Positions 11,901 to 23,900 of a stretch of DNA of 64,000 nucleotides are shown one piece after another. A model generated the notes under the pieces. It made no database searches. It worked only from the letters and a program-made list of their open reading frames with translations, and was not told where the DNA came from. Each line of letters opens with the position of its first letter. The stretch's first letter is position 1. The DNA lies in NCBI GenBank assembly GCA_030435675.1, contig CM059625.1, positions 17,236,001 through 17,300,000 on the forward strand, given 5' to 3'. The DNA is from Steinernema hermaphroditum (lineage: Eukaryota; Nematoda; Chromadorea; Rhabditida; Steinernematidae). The translations under genes and the position numbers were made by a program.

Positions 11901-14900
11901 AGAAATCATCGTTCCGGAGGCTCATGAAGAACCGATTGCGGTAACACCACTCCCGGCTCCAGAAGACAAAGGCTTGACCGAAGAGGAAATGGCACACATC
12001 GAACGAGTAATGAAGATGGCGGAGCAGAGCTCATTTGAGAGAATGATGACAGAGAAAGGCAGGAAGGTCTCGGAGCCTGCTGAAGTGGAAGAAGTTGCAA
12101 TCGCGCCTGATGCTTCACCGGCTCGAAGCTTCGAAGAACACTCCAGTGCCACGTCCGGTGCCGACCAAGAACAATCATTCGACACGGACTACGGTATGTC
12201 CTATGAGGTATACAGGAAGACGTCTCCCCTGCTTGCCGAAACAGCGGAAGAGGAAGGAATTATCTTCCCGGAAGATCATGAGGAACCGATTGCGGTAGCA
12301 CCTCTCCCGGCTCCAGAAGACAAAGCCCTGACCGAAGAGGAAATGGCACACATCGAACGAGTAATGAAGATGGCGGAGCAGAGCTCATTTGAGAGAATGA
12401 TGACAGAGAAAGGCAGGAAGGTCTCGGAGCCTGCTGAAGTGGAAGAAGTTGCAATCGCGCCTGATGCTTCACCGGCTCGAAGCTTCGAAGAACACTCCAG
12501 TGCCACGTCCGGTGCCGACCAAGAACAATCATTCGACACGGACTACGGTATGTCCTATGAGGAATACAGGAAGACGTCTCCCCTGCTTGCCGAAACAGCG
12601 GAAGAGGAAGGAATTATCTTCCCGGAAGATCATGAGGAACCGATTGCGGTAGCACCTCTCCCGGCTCCAGAAGACAAAGCCCTGACCGAAGAGGAAATGG
12701 CACACATCGAACGAGTAATGAAGATGGCGGAGCAGAGCTCATTTGAGAGAATGATGACAGAGAAAGGCAGGAAGGTCTCGGAGCCTGCTGAAGTGGAAGA
12801 AGTTGCAATCGCGCTTGATGCTTCACCGGCTCCTAGCTTCGAAGAACACTCCAGTGCCACGTCCGGTGCCGACCAAGAACAATCATTCGACACGGACTAC
12901 GGTATGTCCTATGAGGAATACAGGAAGACGTCTCCCCTGCTTGCCGAAACGGCGGAAGAGGAAGAAATCATCGTTCCGGAAGATCATGAAGAACCGATTG
13001 CGGTAGCACCTCTCCCGGCTCCAGAAGACAAAGGCTTGACCGAAGAGGAAATGGCACACATCGAACGAGTAATGAAGATGGCGGAGCAGAGCTCATTTGA
13101 GAGAATGATGACAGAGAAAGGCAGGAAGGTCTCGGAGCCTGCTGAAGTGGAAGAAGTTGCAATCGCGCTTGATGCTTCACCGGCTCCTAGCTTCGAAGAA
13201 CACTCCAGTGCCACGTCCGGTGCCGACCAAGAACAATCATTCGACACGGACTACGGTATGTCCTATGAGGAATACAGGAAGACGTCTCCCCTGCTTGCCG
13301 AAACGGCGGAAGAGGAAGAAATCATCGTTCCGGAAGATCATGAAGAACCGATTGCGGAGGCACCTCTCCCGGCTCCAGAAGACAAAGGCTTGACCGAAGA
13401 GGAAATGGCACACATCGAACGAGTAATGAAGATGGCGGAGCAGAGCTCATTTGAGAGAATGATGACAGAGAAAGGCAGGAAGGTCTCGGAGCCTGCTGAA
13501 GTGGAAGAAGTTGCAATCGCGCCTGATGCTTCACCGGCTCGAAGCTTCGAAGAACACTCCAGTGCCACGTCCGGTGCCGACCAAGAACAATCATTCGACA
13601 CGGACTACGGTATGTCCTATGAGGAATACAGGAAGACGTCTCCTCTGCTTGCGGAAACGGCGGAAGAGGAAGAAATCATCGTTCCGAAAGCTCATGAAGA
13701 ACCGATTGCGGTAGCACCTCTCCCGGCTGCAGAAGACAAAGGCTTGACCGAAGAGGAAATGGCACACATCGAACGAGTAATGAAGATGGCGGAGCAGAGC
13801 TCATTTGAGAGAATGATGACAGAGAAAGGCAGGAAGGTCTCGGAGCCTGCTGAAGTGGAAGAAGTTGCAATCGCGCCTGATGCTTCACCGGCTCGAAGCT
13901 TCGGAGAACACTCCAGTGCCACGTCCGGTGCCGACCAAGAACAATCATTCGACACGGACTACGGTATGTCCTATGAGGAATACAGGAAGACGTCTCCCCT
14001 GCTTGCCGAAACGGCGGAAGAGGAAGAAATCATCGTTCCGGAGGCTCATGAAGAACCGATTGCGGTAACACCACTCCCGGCTCCAGAAGACAAAGGCTTG
14101 ACCGAAGAGGAAATGGCACACATCGAACGAGTAATGAAGATGGCGGAGCAGAGCTCATTTGAGAGAATGATGACAGAGAAAGGCAGGAAGGTCTCGGAGC
14201 CTGCTGAAGTGGAAGAAGTTGCAATCGCGCCTGATGCTTCACCGGCTCGAAGCTTCGAAGAACACTCCAGTGCCACGTCCGGTGCCGACCAAGAACAATC
14301 ATTCGACACGGACTACGGTATGTCCTATGAGGAATACAGGAAGACGTCTCCCCTGCTTGCCGAAACGGCGGAAGAGGAAGAAATCATCGTTCCGGAAGAT
14401 CATGAAGAACCGATTGCGGTAGCACCTCTCCCGGCTCCAGAAGACAAAGGCTTGACCGAAGAGGAAATGGCTCACATCGAACGAGTAATGAAGATGGCGG
14501 AGCAGAGCTCATTTGAGAGAATGATGACAGAGAAAGGCAGGAAGGTCTCGGAGCCTGCTGAAGTGGAAGAAGTTGCAATCGCGCCTGATGCTTCACCGGC
14601 TCGAAGCTTCGAAGAACACTCCAGTGCCACGTCCGGTGCCGACCAAGAACAATCATTCGACACGGACTACGGTATGTCCTATGAGGAATACAGGAAGACG
14701 TCTCCCCTGCTTGCCGAAACGGCGGAAGAGGAAGAAATCATCGTTCCGGAAGATCATGAAGAACCGATTGCGGTAGCACCTCTCCCGGCTCCAGAAGACA
14801 AAGGCTTGACCGAAGAGGAAATGGCACACATCGAACGAGTAATGAAGATGGCGGAGCAGAGCTCATTTGAGAGAATGATGACAGAGAAAGGCAGGAAGGT

Positions 14901-17900
14901 CTCGGAGCCTGCTGAAGTGGAAGAAGTTGCAATCGCGCCTGATGCTTCACCGGCTCCTAGTTTCGAAGAACACTCCAGTGCCACGTCCGGTGCCGACCAA
15001 GAACAATCATTCGACACGGACTACGGTATGTCCTATGAGGAATACAGGAAGACGTCTCCCCTGCTTGCCGAAACGGCGGAAGAGGAAGAAATCATCGTTC
15101 CGGAAGCTCATGAAGAACCGATTGCGGAGGCACCTCTCCCGGCTCCAGAAGACAAAGGCTTGACTGACGAGGAAATGGCACACATCGAACGAGTAATGAA
15201 GATGGCGGAGCAGAGCTCATTTGAGAGAATGATGACAGAGAAAGGCAGGAAGGTCTGGGAGCCTGCTGAAGTGGAAGAAGTTGCAATCGCGCCTGATGCT
15301 TCACCGGCTCGAAGCTTCGAAGAACACTCCAGTGCCACGTCCGGTGCCGACCAAGAACAATCATTCGACACGGACTACGGTATGTCCTATGAGGAATACA
15401 GGAAGACGTCTCCCCTGCTTGCCGAAACGGCGGAAGAGGAAGAAATCATCGTTCCGGAAGATCATGAAGAACCGATTGCGGTAGCACCTCTCCCGGCTCC
15501 AGAAGACAAAGGCTTGACCGAAGAGGAAATGGCTCACATCGAACGAGTAATGAAGATGGCGGAGCAGAGCTCATTTGAGAGAATGATGACAGAGAAAGGC
15601 AGGAAGGTCTCGGAGCCTGCTGAAGTGGAAGAAGTTGCAATCGCGCTTGATGCTTCACCGGCTCCTAGCTTCGAAGAACACTCCAGTGCCACGTCCGGTG
15701 CCGACCAAGAACAATCATTCGACACGGACTACGGTATGTCCTATGAGGAATACAGGAAGACGTCTCCCCTGCTTGCCGAAACGGCGGAAGAGGAAGAAAT
15801 CATCGTTCCGGAAGATCATGAAGAACCGATTGCGGTAGCACCTCTCCCGGCTCCAGAAGACAAAGGCTTGACCGAAGAGGAAATGGCACACATCGAACGA
15901 GTAATGAAGATGGCGGAGCAGAGCTCATTTGAGAGAATGATGACAGAGAAAGGCAGGAAGGTCTCGGAGCCTGCTGAAGTGGAAGAAGTTGCAATCGCGC
16001 TTGATGCTTCACCGGCTCCTAGCTTCGAAGAACACTCCAGTGCCACGTCCGGTGCCGACCAAGAACAATCATTCGACACGGACTACGGTATGTCCTATGA
16101 GGAATACAGGAAGACGTCTCCCCTGCTTGCCGAAACGGCGGAAGAGGAAGAAATCATCGTTCCGGAAGATCATGAAGAACCGATTGCGGAGGCACCTCTC
16201 CCGGCTCCAGAAGACAAAGGCTTGACCGAAGAGGAAATGGCACACATCGAACGAGTAATGAAGATGGCGGAGCAGAGCTCATTTGAGAGAATGATGACAG
16301 AGAAAGGCAGGAAGGTCTCGGAGCCTGCTGAAGTGGAAGAAGTTGCAATCGCGCCTGATGCTTCACCGGCTCGAAGCTTCGAAGAACACTCCAGTGCCAC
16401 GTCCGGTGCCGACCAAGAACAATCATTCGACACGGACTACGGTATGTCCTATGAGGAATACAGGAAGACGTCTCCTCTGCTTGCGGAAACGGCGGAAGAG
16501 GAAGAAATCATCGTTCCGAAAGCTCATGAAGAACCGATTGCGGTAGCACCTCTCCCGGCTCCAGAAGACAAAGGCTTGACCGAAGAGGAAATGGCACACA
16601 TCGAACGAGTAATGAAGATGGCGGAGCAGAGCTCATTTGAGAGAATGATGACAGAGAAAGGCAGGAAGGTCTCGGAGCCTGCTGAAGTGGAAGAAGTTGC
16701 AATCGCGCCTGATGCTTCACCGGCTCGAAGCTTCGAAGAACACTCCAGTGCCACGTCCGGTGCCGACCAAGAACAATCATTCGACACGGACTACGGTATG
16801 TCCTATGAGGAATACAGGAAGACGTCTCCCCTGCTTGCCGAAACGGCGGAAGAGGAAGAAATCATCGTTCCGGAGGCTCATGAAGAACCGATTGCGGTAG
16901 CACCTCTCCCGGCTCCAGAAGACAAAGGCTTGACCGAAGAGGAAATGGCACACATCGAACGAGTAATGAAGATGGCGGAGCAGAGCTCATTTGAGAGAAT
17001 GATGACAGAGAAAGGCAGGAAGGTCTCGGAGCCTGCTGAAGTGGAAGAAGTTGCAATCGCGCCTGATGCTTCACCGGCTCGAAGCTTCGAAGAACACTCC
17101 AGTGCCACGTCCGGTGCCGACCAAGAACAATCATTCGACACGGACTACGGTATGTCCTATGAGGAATACAGGAAGACGTCTCCCCTGCTTGCCGAAACGG
17201 CGGAAGAGGAAGAAATCATCGTTCCGGAAGATCATGAAGAACCGATTGCGGTAGCACCTCTCCCGGCTCCAGAAGACAAAGGCTTGACCGAAGAGGAAAT
17301 GGCACACATCGAACGAGTAATGAAGATGGCGGAGCAGAGCTCATTTGAGAGAATGATGACAGAGAAAGGCAGGAAGGTCTCGGAGCCTGCTGAAGTGGAA
17401 GAAGTTGCAATCGCGCCTGATGCTTCACCGGCTCGAAGCTTCGAAGAACACTCCAGTGCCACGTCCGGTGCCGACCAAGAACAATCATTCGACACGGACT
17501 ACGGTATGTCCTATGAGGAATACAGGAAGACGTCTCCCCTGCTTGCCGAAACGGCGGAAGAGGAAGAAATCATCGTTCCGGAAGATCATGAAGAACCGAT
17601 TGCGGTAGCACCTCTCCCGGCTCCAGAAGACAAAGGCTTGACCGAAGAGGAAATGGCACACATCGAACGAGTAATGAAGATGGCGGAGCAGAGCTCATTT
17701 GAGAGAATGATGACAGAGAAAGGCAGGAAGGTCTCGGAGCCTGCTGAAGTGGAAGAAGTTGCAATCGCGCCTGATGCTTCACCGGCTCGAAGCTTCGAAG
17801 AACACTCCAGTGCCACGTCCGGTGCCGACCAAGAACAATCATTCGACACGGACTACGGTATGTCCTATGAGGAATACAGGAAGACGTCTCCCCTGCTTGC

Positions 17901-20900
17901 CGAAACGGCGGAAGAGGAAGAAATCATCGTTCCGGAAGATCATGAAGAACCGATTGCGGTAGCACCTCTCCCGGCTCCAGAAGACAAAGGCTTGACCGAA
18001 GAGGAAATGGCACACATCGAACGAGTAATGAAGATGGCGGAGCAGAGCTCATTTGAGAGAATGATGACAGAGAAAGGCAGGAAGGTCTCGGAGCCTGCTG
18101 AAGTGGAAGAAGTTGCAATCGCGCCTGATGCTTCACCGGCTCGAAGCTTCGAAGAACACTCCAGTGCCACGTCCGGTGCCGACCAAGAACAATCATTCGA
18201 CACGGACTACGGTATGTCCTATGAGGAATACAGGAAGACGTCTCCCCTGCTTGCCGAAACGGCGGAAGAGGAAGAAATCATCGTTCCGGAAGATCATGAA
18301 GAACCGATTGCGGTAGCACCTCTCCCGGCTCCAGAAGACAAAGGCTTGACCGAAGAGGAAATGGCACACATCGAACGAGTAATGAAGATGGCGGAGCAGA
18401 GCTCATTTGAGAGAATGATGACAGAGAAAGGCAGGAAGGTCTCGGAGCCTGCTGAAGTGGAAGAAGTTGCAATCGCGCCTGATGCTTCACCGGCTCGAAG
18501 CTTCGAAGAACACTCCAGTGCCACGTCCGGTGCCGACCAAGAACAATCATTCGACACGGACTACGGTATGTCCTATGAGGAATACAGGAAGACGTCTCCC
18601 CTGCTTGCCGAAACGGCGGAAGAGGAAGAAATCATCGTTCCGGAAGATCATGAAGAACCGATTGCGGTAGCACCTCTCCCGGCTCCAGAAGACAAAGGCT
18701 TGACCGAAGAGGAAATGGCACACATCGAACGAGTAATGAAGATGGCGGAGCAGAGCTCATTTGAGAGAATGATGACAGAGAAAGGCAGGAAGGTCTCGGA
18801 GCCTGCTGAAGTGGAAGAAGTTGCAATCGCGCCTGATGCTTCACCGGCTCGAAGCTTCGAAGAACACTCCAGTGCCACGTCCGGTGCCGACCAAGAACAA
18901 TCATTCGACACGGACTACGGTATGTCCTATGAGGAATACAGGAAGACGTCTCCCCTGCTTGCCGAAACGGCGGAAGAGGAAGAAATCATCGTTCCGGAAG
19001 CTGATCATGAAGAACCGATTGCGGTAGCACCTCTCCCGGCTCCAGAAGACAAAGGCTTGACCGAAGAGGAAATGGCACACATCGAACGAGTAATGAAGAT
19101 GGCGGAGCAGAGCTCATTTGAGAGAATGATGACAGAGAAAGGCAGGAAGGTCTCGGAGCCTGCTGAAGTGGAAGAAGTTGCAATCGCGCCTGATGCTTCA
19201 CCGGCTCGAAGCTTCGAAGAACACTCCAGTGCCACGTCCGGTGCCGACCAAGAACAATCATTCGACACGGACTACGGTATGTCCTATGAGGAATACAGGA
19301 AGACGTCTCCCCTGCTTGCCGAAACGGCGGAAGAGGAAGAAATCATCGTTCCGGAAGATCATGAAGAACCGATTGCGGTAGCACCTCTCCCGGCTCCAGA
19401 AGACAAAGGCTTGACCGAAGAGGAAATGGCACACATCGAACGAGTAATGAAGATGGCGGAGCAGAGCTCATTTGAGAGAATGATGACAGAGAAAGGCAGG
19501 AAGGTCTCGGAGCCTGCTGAAGTGGAAGAAGTTGCAATCGCGCCTGATGCTTCACCGGCTCGAAGCTTCGAAGAACACTCCAGTGCCACGTCCGGTGCCG
19601 ACCAAGAACAATCATTCGACACGGACTACGGTATGTCCTATGAGGAATACAGGAAGACGTCTCCCCTGCTTGCCGAAACGGCGGAAGAGGAAGAAATCAT
19701 CGTTCCGGAAGATCATGAAGAACCGATTGCGGTAGCACCTCTCCCGGCTCCAGAAGACAAAGGCTTGACCGAAGAGGAAATGGCACACATCGAACGAGTA
19801 ATGAAGATGGCGGAGCAGAGCTCATTTGAGAGAATGATGACAGAGAAAGGCAGGAAGGTCTCGGAGCCTGCTGAAGTGGAAGAAGTTGCAATCGCGCCTG
19901 ATGCTTCACCGGCTCGAAGCTTCGAAGAACACTCCAGTGCCACGTCCGGTGCCGACCAAGTACAATCATTCGACACGGACTACGCCATGTCCTTTGAAGA
20001 ATACAGGAAGACGTCTCCCCTGCTTGCCGAAACAGCGGAAGAGGAAGAAATCATCGTTCCGGAAGATCATGAGGAACCGATTGCGGTAGCACCTCTCCCG
20101 GCTCCAGAAGACAAAGGCTTGACCGAAGAGGAAATGGCACACATCGAACGAGTAATGAAGATGGCGGAGCAGAGCTCATTTGAGAGAATGATGACAGAGA
20201 AAGGCAGGAAGGTCTCGGAGCCTGCTGAAGTGGAAGAAGTTGCAATCGCGCCTGATGCTTCACCGGCTCGAAGCTTCGAAGAACACTCCAGTGCCACGTC
20301 CGGTGCCGACCAAGTACAATCATTCGACACGGACTACGCCATGTCCTTTGAAGAATACAGGAAGACGTCTCCCCTGCTTGCCGAAACAGCGGAAGAGGAA
20401 GAAATCATCGTTCCGGAAGATCATGAGGAACCGATTGCGGTAGCACCTCTCCCGGCTCCAGAAGACAAAGGCTTGACCGAAGAGGAAATGGCACACATCG
20501 AACGAGTAATGAAGATGGCGGAGCAGAGCTCATTTGAGAGAATGATGACAGAGAAAGGCAGGAAGGTCTCGGAGCCTGCTGAAGTGGAAGAAGTTGCAAT
20601 CGCGCCTGATGCTTCACCGGCTCGAAGCTTCGAAGAACACTCCAGTGCCACGTCCGGTGCCGACCAAGAACAATCATTCGACACGGACTACGGTATGTCC
20701 TTTGAAGAATACAGGAAGACGTCTCCCCTGCTTGCCGAAACAGCGGAAGAGGAAGAAATCATCGTTCCGGAAGATCATGAGGAACCGATTGCGGTAGCAC
20801 CTCTCCCGGCTCCAGAAGACAAAGGCTTGACCGAAGAGGAAATGGCACACATCGAACGAGTAATGAAGATGGCGGAGCAGAGCTCATTTGAGAGAATGAT

Positions 20901-23900
20901 GACAGAGAAAGGCAGGAAGGTCTCGGAGCCTGCTGAAGTGGAAGAAGTTGCAATCGCGCCTGATGCTTCACCGGCTCGAAGCTTCGAAGAACACTCCAGT
21001 GCCACGTCCGGTGCCGACCAAGAACAATCATTCGACACGGACTACGCCATGTCCTTTGAAGAATACAGGAAGACGTCTCCCCTGCTTGCCGAAACGGCGG
21101 AAGAGGAAGAAATCATCGTTCCGGAAGATCATGAGGAACCGATTGCGGTAGCACCTCTCCCGGCTCCAGAAGACAAAGGCCTGACCGAAGAGGAAATGGC
21201 ACACATCGAACGAGTAATGAAGATGGCGGAGCAGAGCTCATTTGAGAGAATGATGACAGAGAAAGGCAGGAAGGTCTCGGAGCCTGCTGAAGTGGAAGAA
21301 GTTGCAATCGCGCCTGATGCTTCACCGGCTCGAAGCTTCGAAGAACACTCCAGTGCCACGTCCGGTGCCGACCAAGAACAATCATTCGACACGGACTACG
21401 GTATGTCCTTTGAGGAATACAGGAAGACGTCTCCCCTGCTTGCCGAAACGGCGGAAGAGGAAGAAATCATCGTTCCGGAAGATCATGAGGAACCGATTGC
21501 GGTAGCACCTCTCCCGGCTCCAGAAGACAAAGGCTTGACCGAAGAGGAAATGGCACACATCGAACGAGTAATGAAGATGGCGGAGCAGAGCTCATTTGAG
21601 AGAATGATGACAGAGAAAGGCAGGAAGGTCTCGGAGCCTGCTGAAGTGGAAGAAGTTGCAATCGCGCCTGATGCTTCACCGGCTCGAAGCTTCGAAGAAC
21701 ACTCCAGTGCCACGTCCGGTGCCGACCAAGAACAATCATTCGACACGGACTACGGTATGTCCTTTGAAGAATACACGAAGACGTCTCCCCTGCTTGCCGA
21801 AACAGCGGAAGAGGAAGAAATCATCGTTCCGGAAGATCATGAGGAACCGATTGCGGTAGCACCTCTCCCGGCTCCAGAAGACAAAGGCTTGACCGAAGAG
21901 GAAATGGCACACATCGAACGAGTAATGAAGATGGCGGAGCAGAGCTCATTTGAGAGAATGATGACAGAGAAAGGCAGGAAGGTCTCGGAGCCTGCTGAAG
22001 TGGAAGAAGTTGCAATCGCGCCTGATGCTTCACCGGCTCGAAGCTTCGAAGAACACTCCAGTGCCACGTCCGGTGCCGACCAAGAACAATCATTCGACAC
22101 GGACTACGGTATGTCCTATGAGGAATACAGGAAGACGTCTCCCCTGCTTGCCGAAACGGCGGAAGAGGAAGAAATCATCGTTCCGGAAGATCATGAGGAA
22201 CCGATTGCGGTAGCACCTCTCCCGGCTCCAGAAGACAAAGGCCTGACCGAAGGGACAACGAAGAGGAAATGGCACACATCGAACGAGTAATGAAGATGGC
22301 GGAGCAGAGCTCATTTGAGAGAATGATGACAGAGAAAGGCAGGAAGGTCTCGGAGCCTGCTGAAGTGGAAGAAGTTGCAATCGCGCCTGATGCTTCACCG
22401 GCTCGAAGCTTCGAAGAACACTCCAGTGCCACGTCTGGTGCCGATCAAGAACAATCATTCGACACGGACTACGGTATGTCCTATGAGGAATACAGGAAGA
22501 CGTCTCCCCTGCTTGCCGAAACGGCGGAAGAGGAAGAAATCATCGTTCCGGAAGATCATGAAGAACCGATTGCGGTAGCACCTCTCCCGGCTCCAGAAGA
22601 CAAAGGCTTGACCGAAGAGGAAATGGCACACATCGAACGAGTAATGAAGATGGCGGAGCAGAGCTCATTTGAGAGAATGATGACAGAGAAAGGCAGGAAG
22701 GTCTCGGAGCCTGCTGAAGTGGAAGAAGTTGCAATCGCGCCTGATGCTTCACCGGCTCGAAGCTTCGAAGAACACTCCAGTGCCACGTCCGGTGCCGACC
22801 AAGAACAATCATTCGACACGGACTACGGTATGTCCTATGAGGAATACAGGAAGACGTCTCCCCTGCTTGCCGAAACGGCGGAAGAGGAAGAAATCATCGT
22901 TCCGGAAGATCATGAAGAACCGATTGCGGTAGCACCTCTCCCGGCTCCAGAAGACAAAGGCTTGACCGAAGAGGAAATGGCACACATCGAACGAGTAATG
23001 AAGATGGCGGAGCAGAGCTCATTTGAGAGAATGATGACAGAGAAAGGCAGGAAGGTCTCGGAGCCTGCTGAAGTGGAAGAAGTTGCAATCGCGCCTGATG
23101 CTTCACCGGCTCGAAGCTTCGAAGAACACTCCAGTGCCACGTCCGGTGCCGACCAAGAACAATCATTCGACACGGACTACGGTATGTCCTTTGAGGAATA
23201 CAGGAAGACGTCTCCCCTGCTTGCCGAAACGGCGGAAGAGGAAGAAATCATCGTTCCGGAAGATCATGAAGAACCGATTGCGGTCCAGCCCCCCGGCTCC
23301 AGAAGACAAAGGCTTGACCGAAGAGGAAATGGCACACATCGAACGAGTAATGAAGATGGCGGAGCAGAGCTCATTTGAGAGAATGATGACAGAGAAAGGC
23401 AGGAAGGTCTCGGAGCCTGCTGAAGTGGAAGAAGTTGCAATCGCGCCTGATGCTTCACCGGCTCGAAGCTTCGAAGAACACTCCAGTGCCACGTCCGGTG
23501 CCGACCAAGAACAATCATTCGACACGGACTACGGTATGTCCTTTGAAGAATACAGGAAGACGTCTCCCCTGCTTGCCGAAACGGCGGAAGAGGAAGAAAT
23601 CATCGTTCCGGAAGCTCATGAAGAACCGATTGCGGTAGCACCTCTCCCGGCTCCAGAAGACAAAGGCTTGACCGAAGAGGAAATGGCACACATCGAACGA
23701 GTAATGAAGATGGCGGAGCAGAGCTCATTTGAGAGAATGATGACAGAGAAAGGCAGGAAGGTCTCGGAGCCTGCTGAAGTGGAAGAAGTTGCAATCGTGC
23801 CTGATGCTTCACCGGCTCGAAGCTTCGAAGAACACTCCAGTGCCACGTCCGGTGCCGACCAAGAACAATCATTCGACACGGACTACGGTATGTCCTTTGA

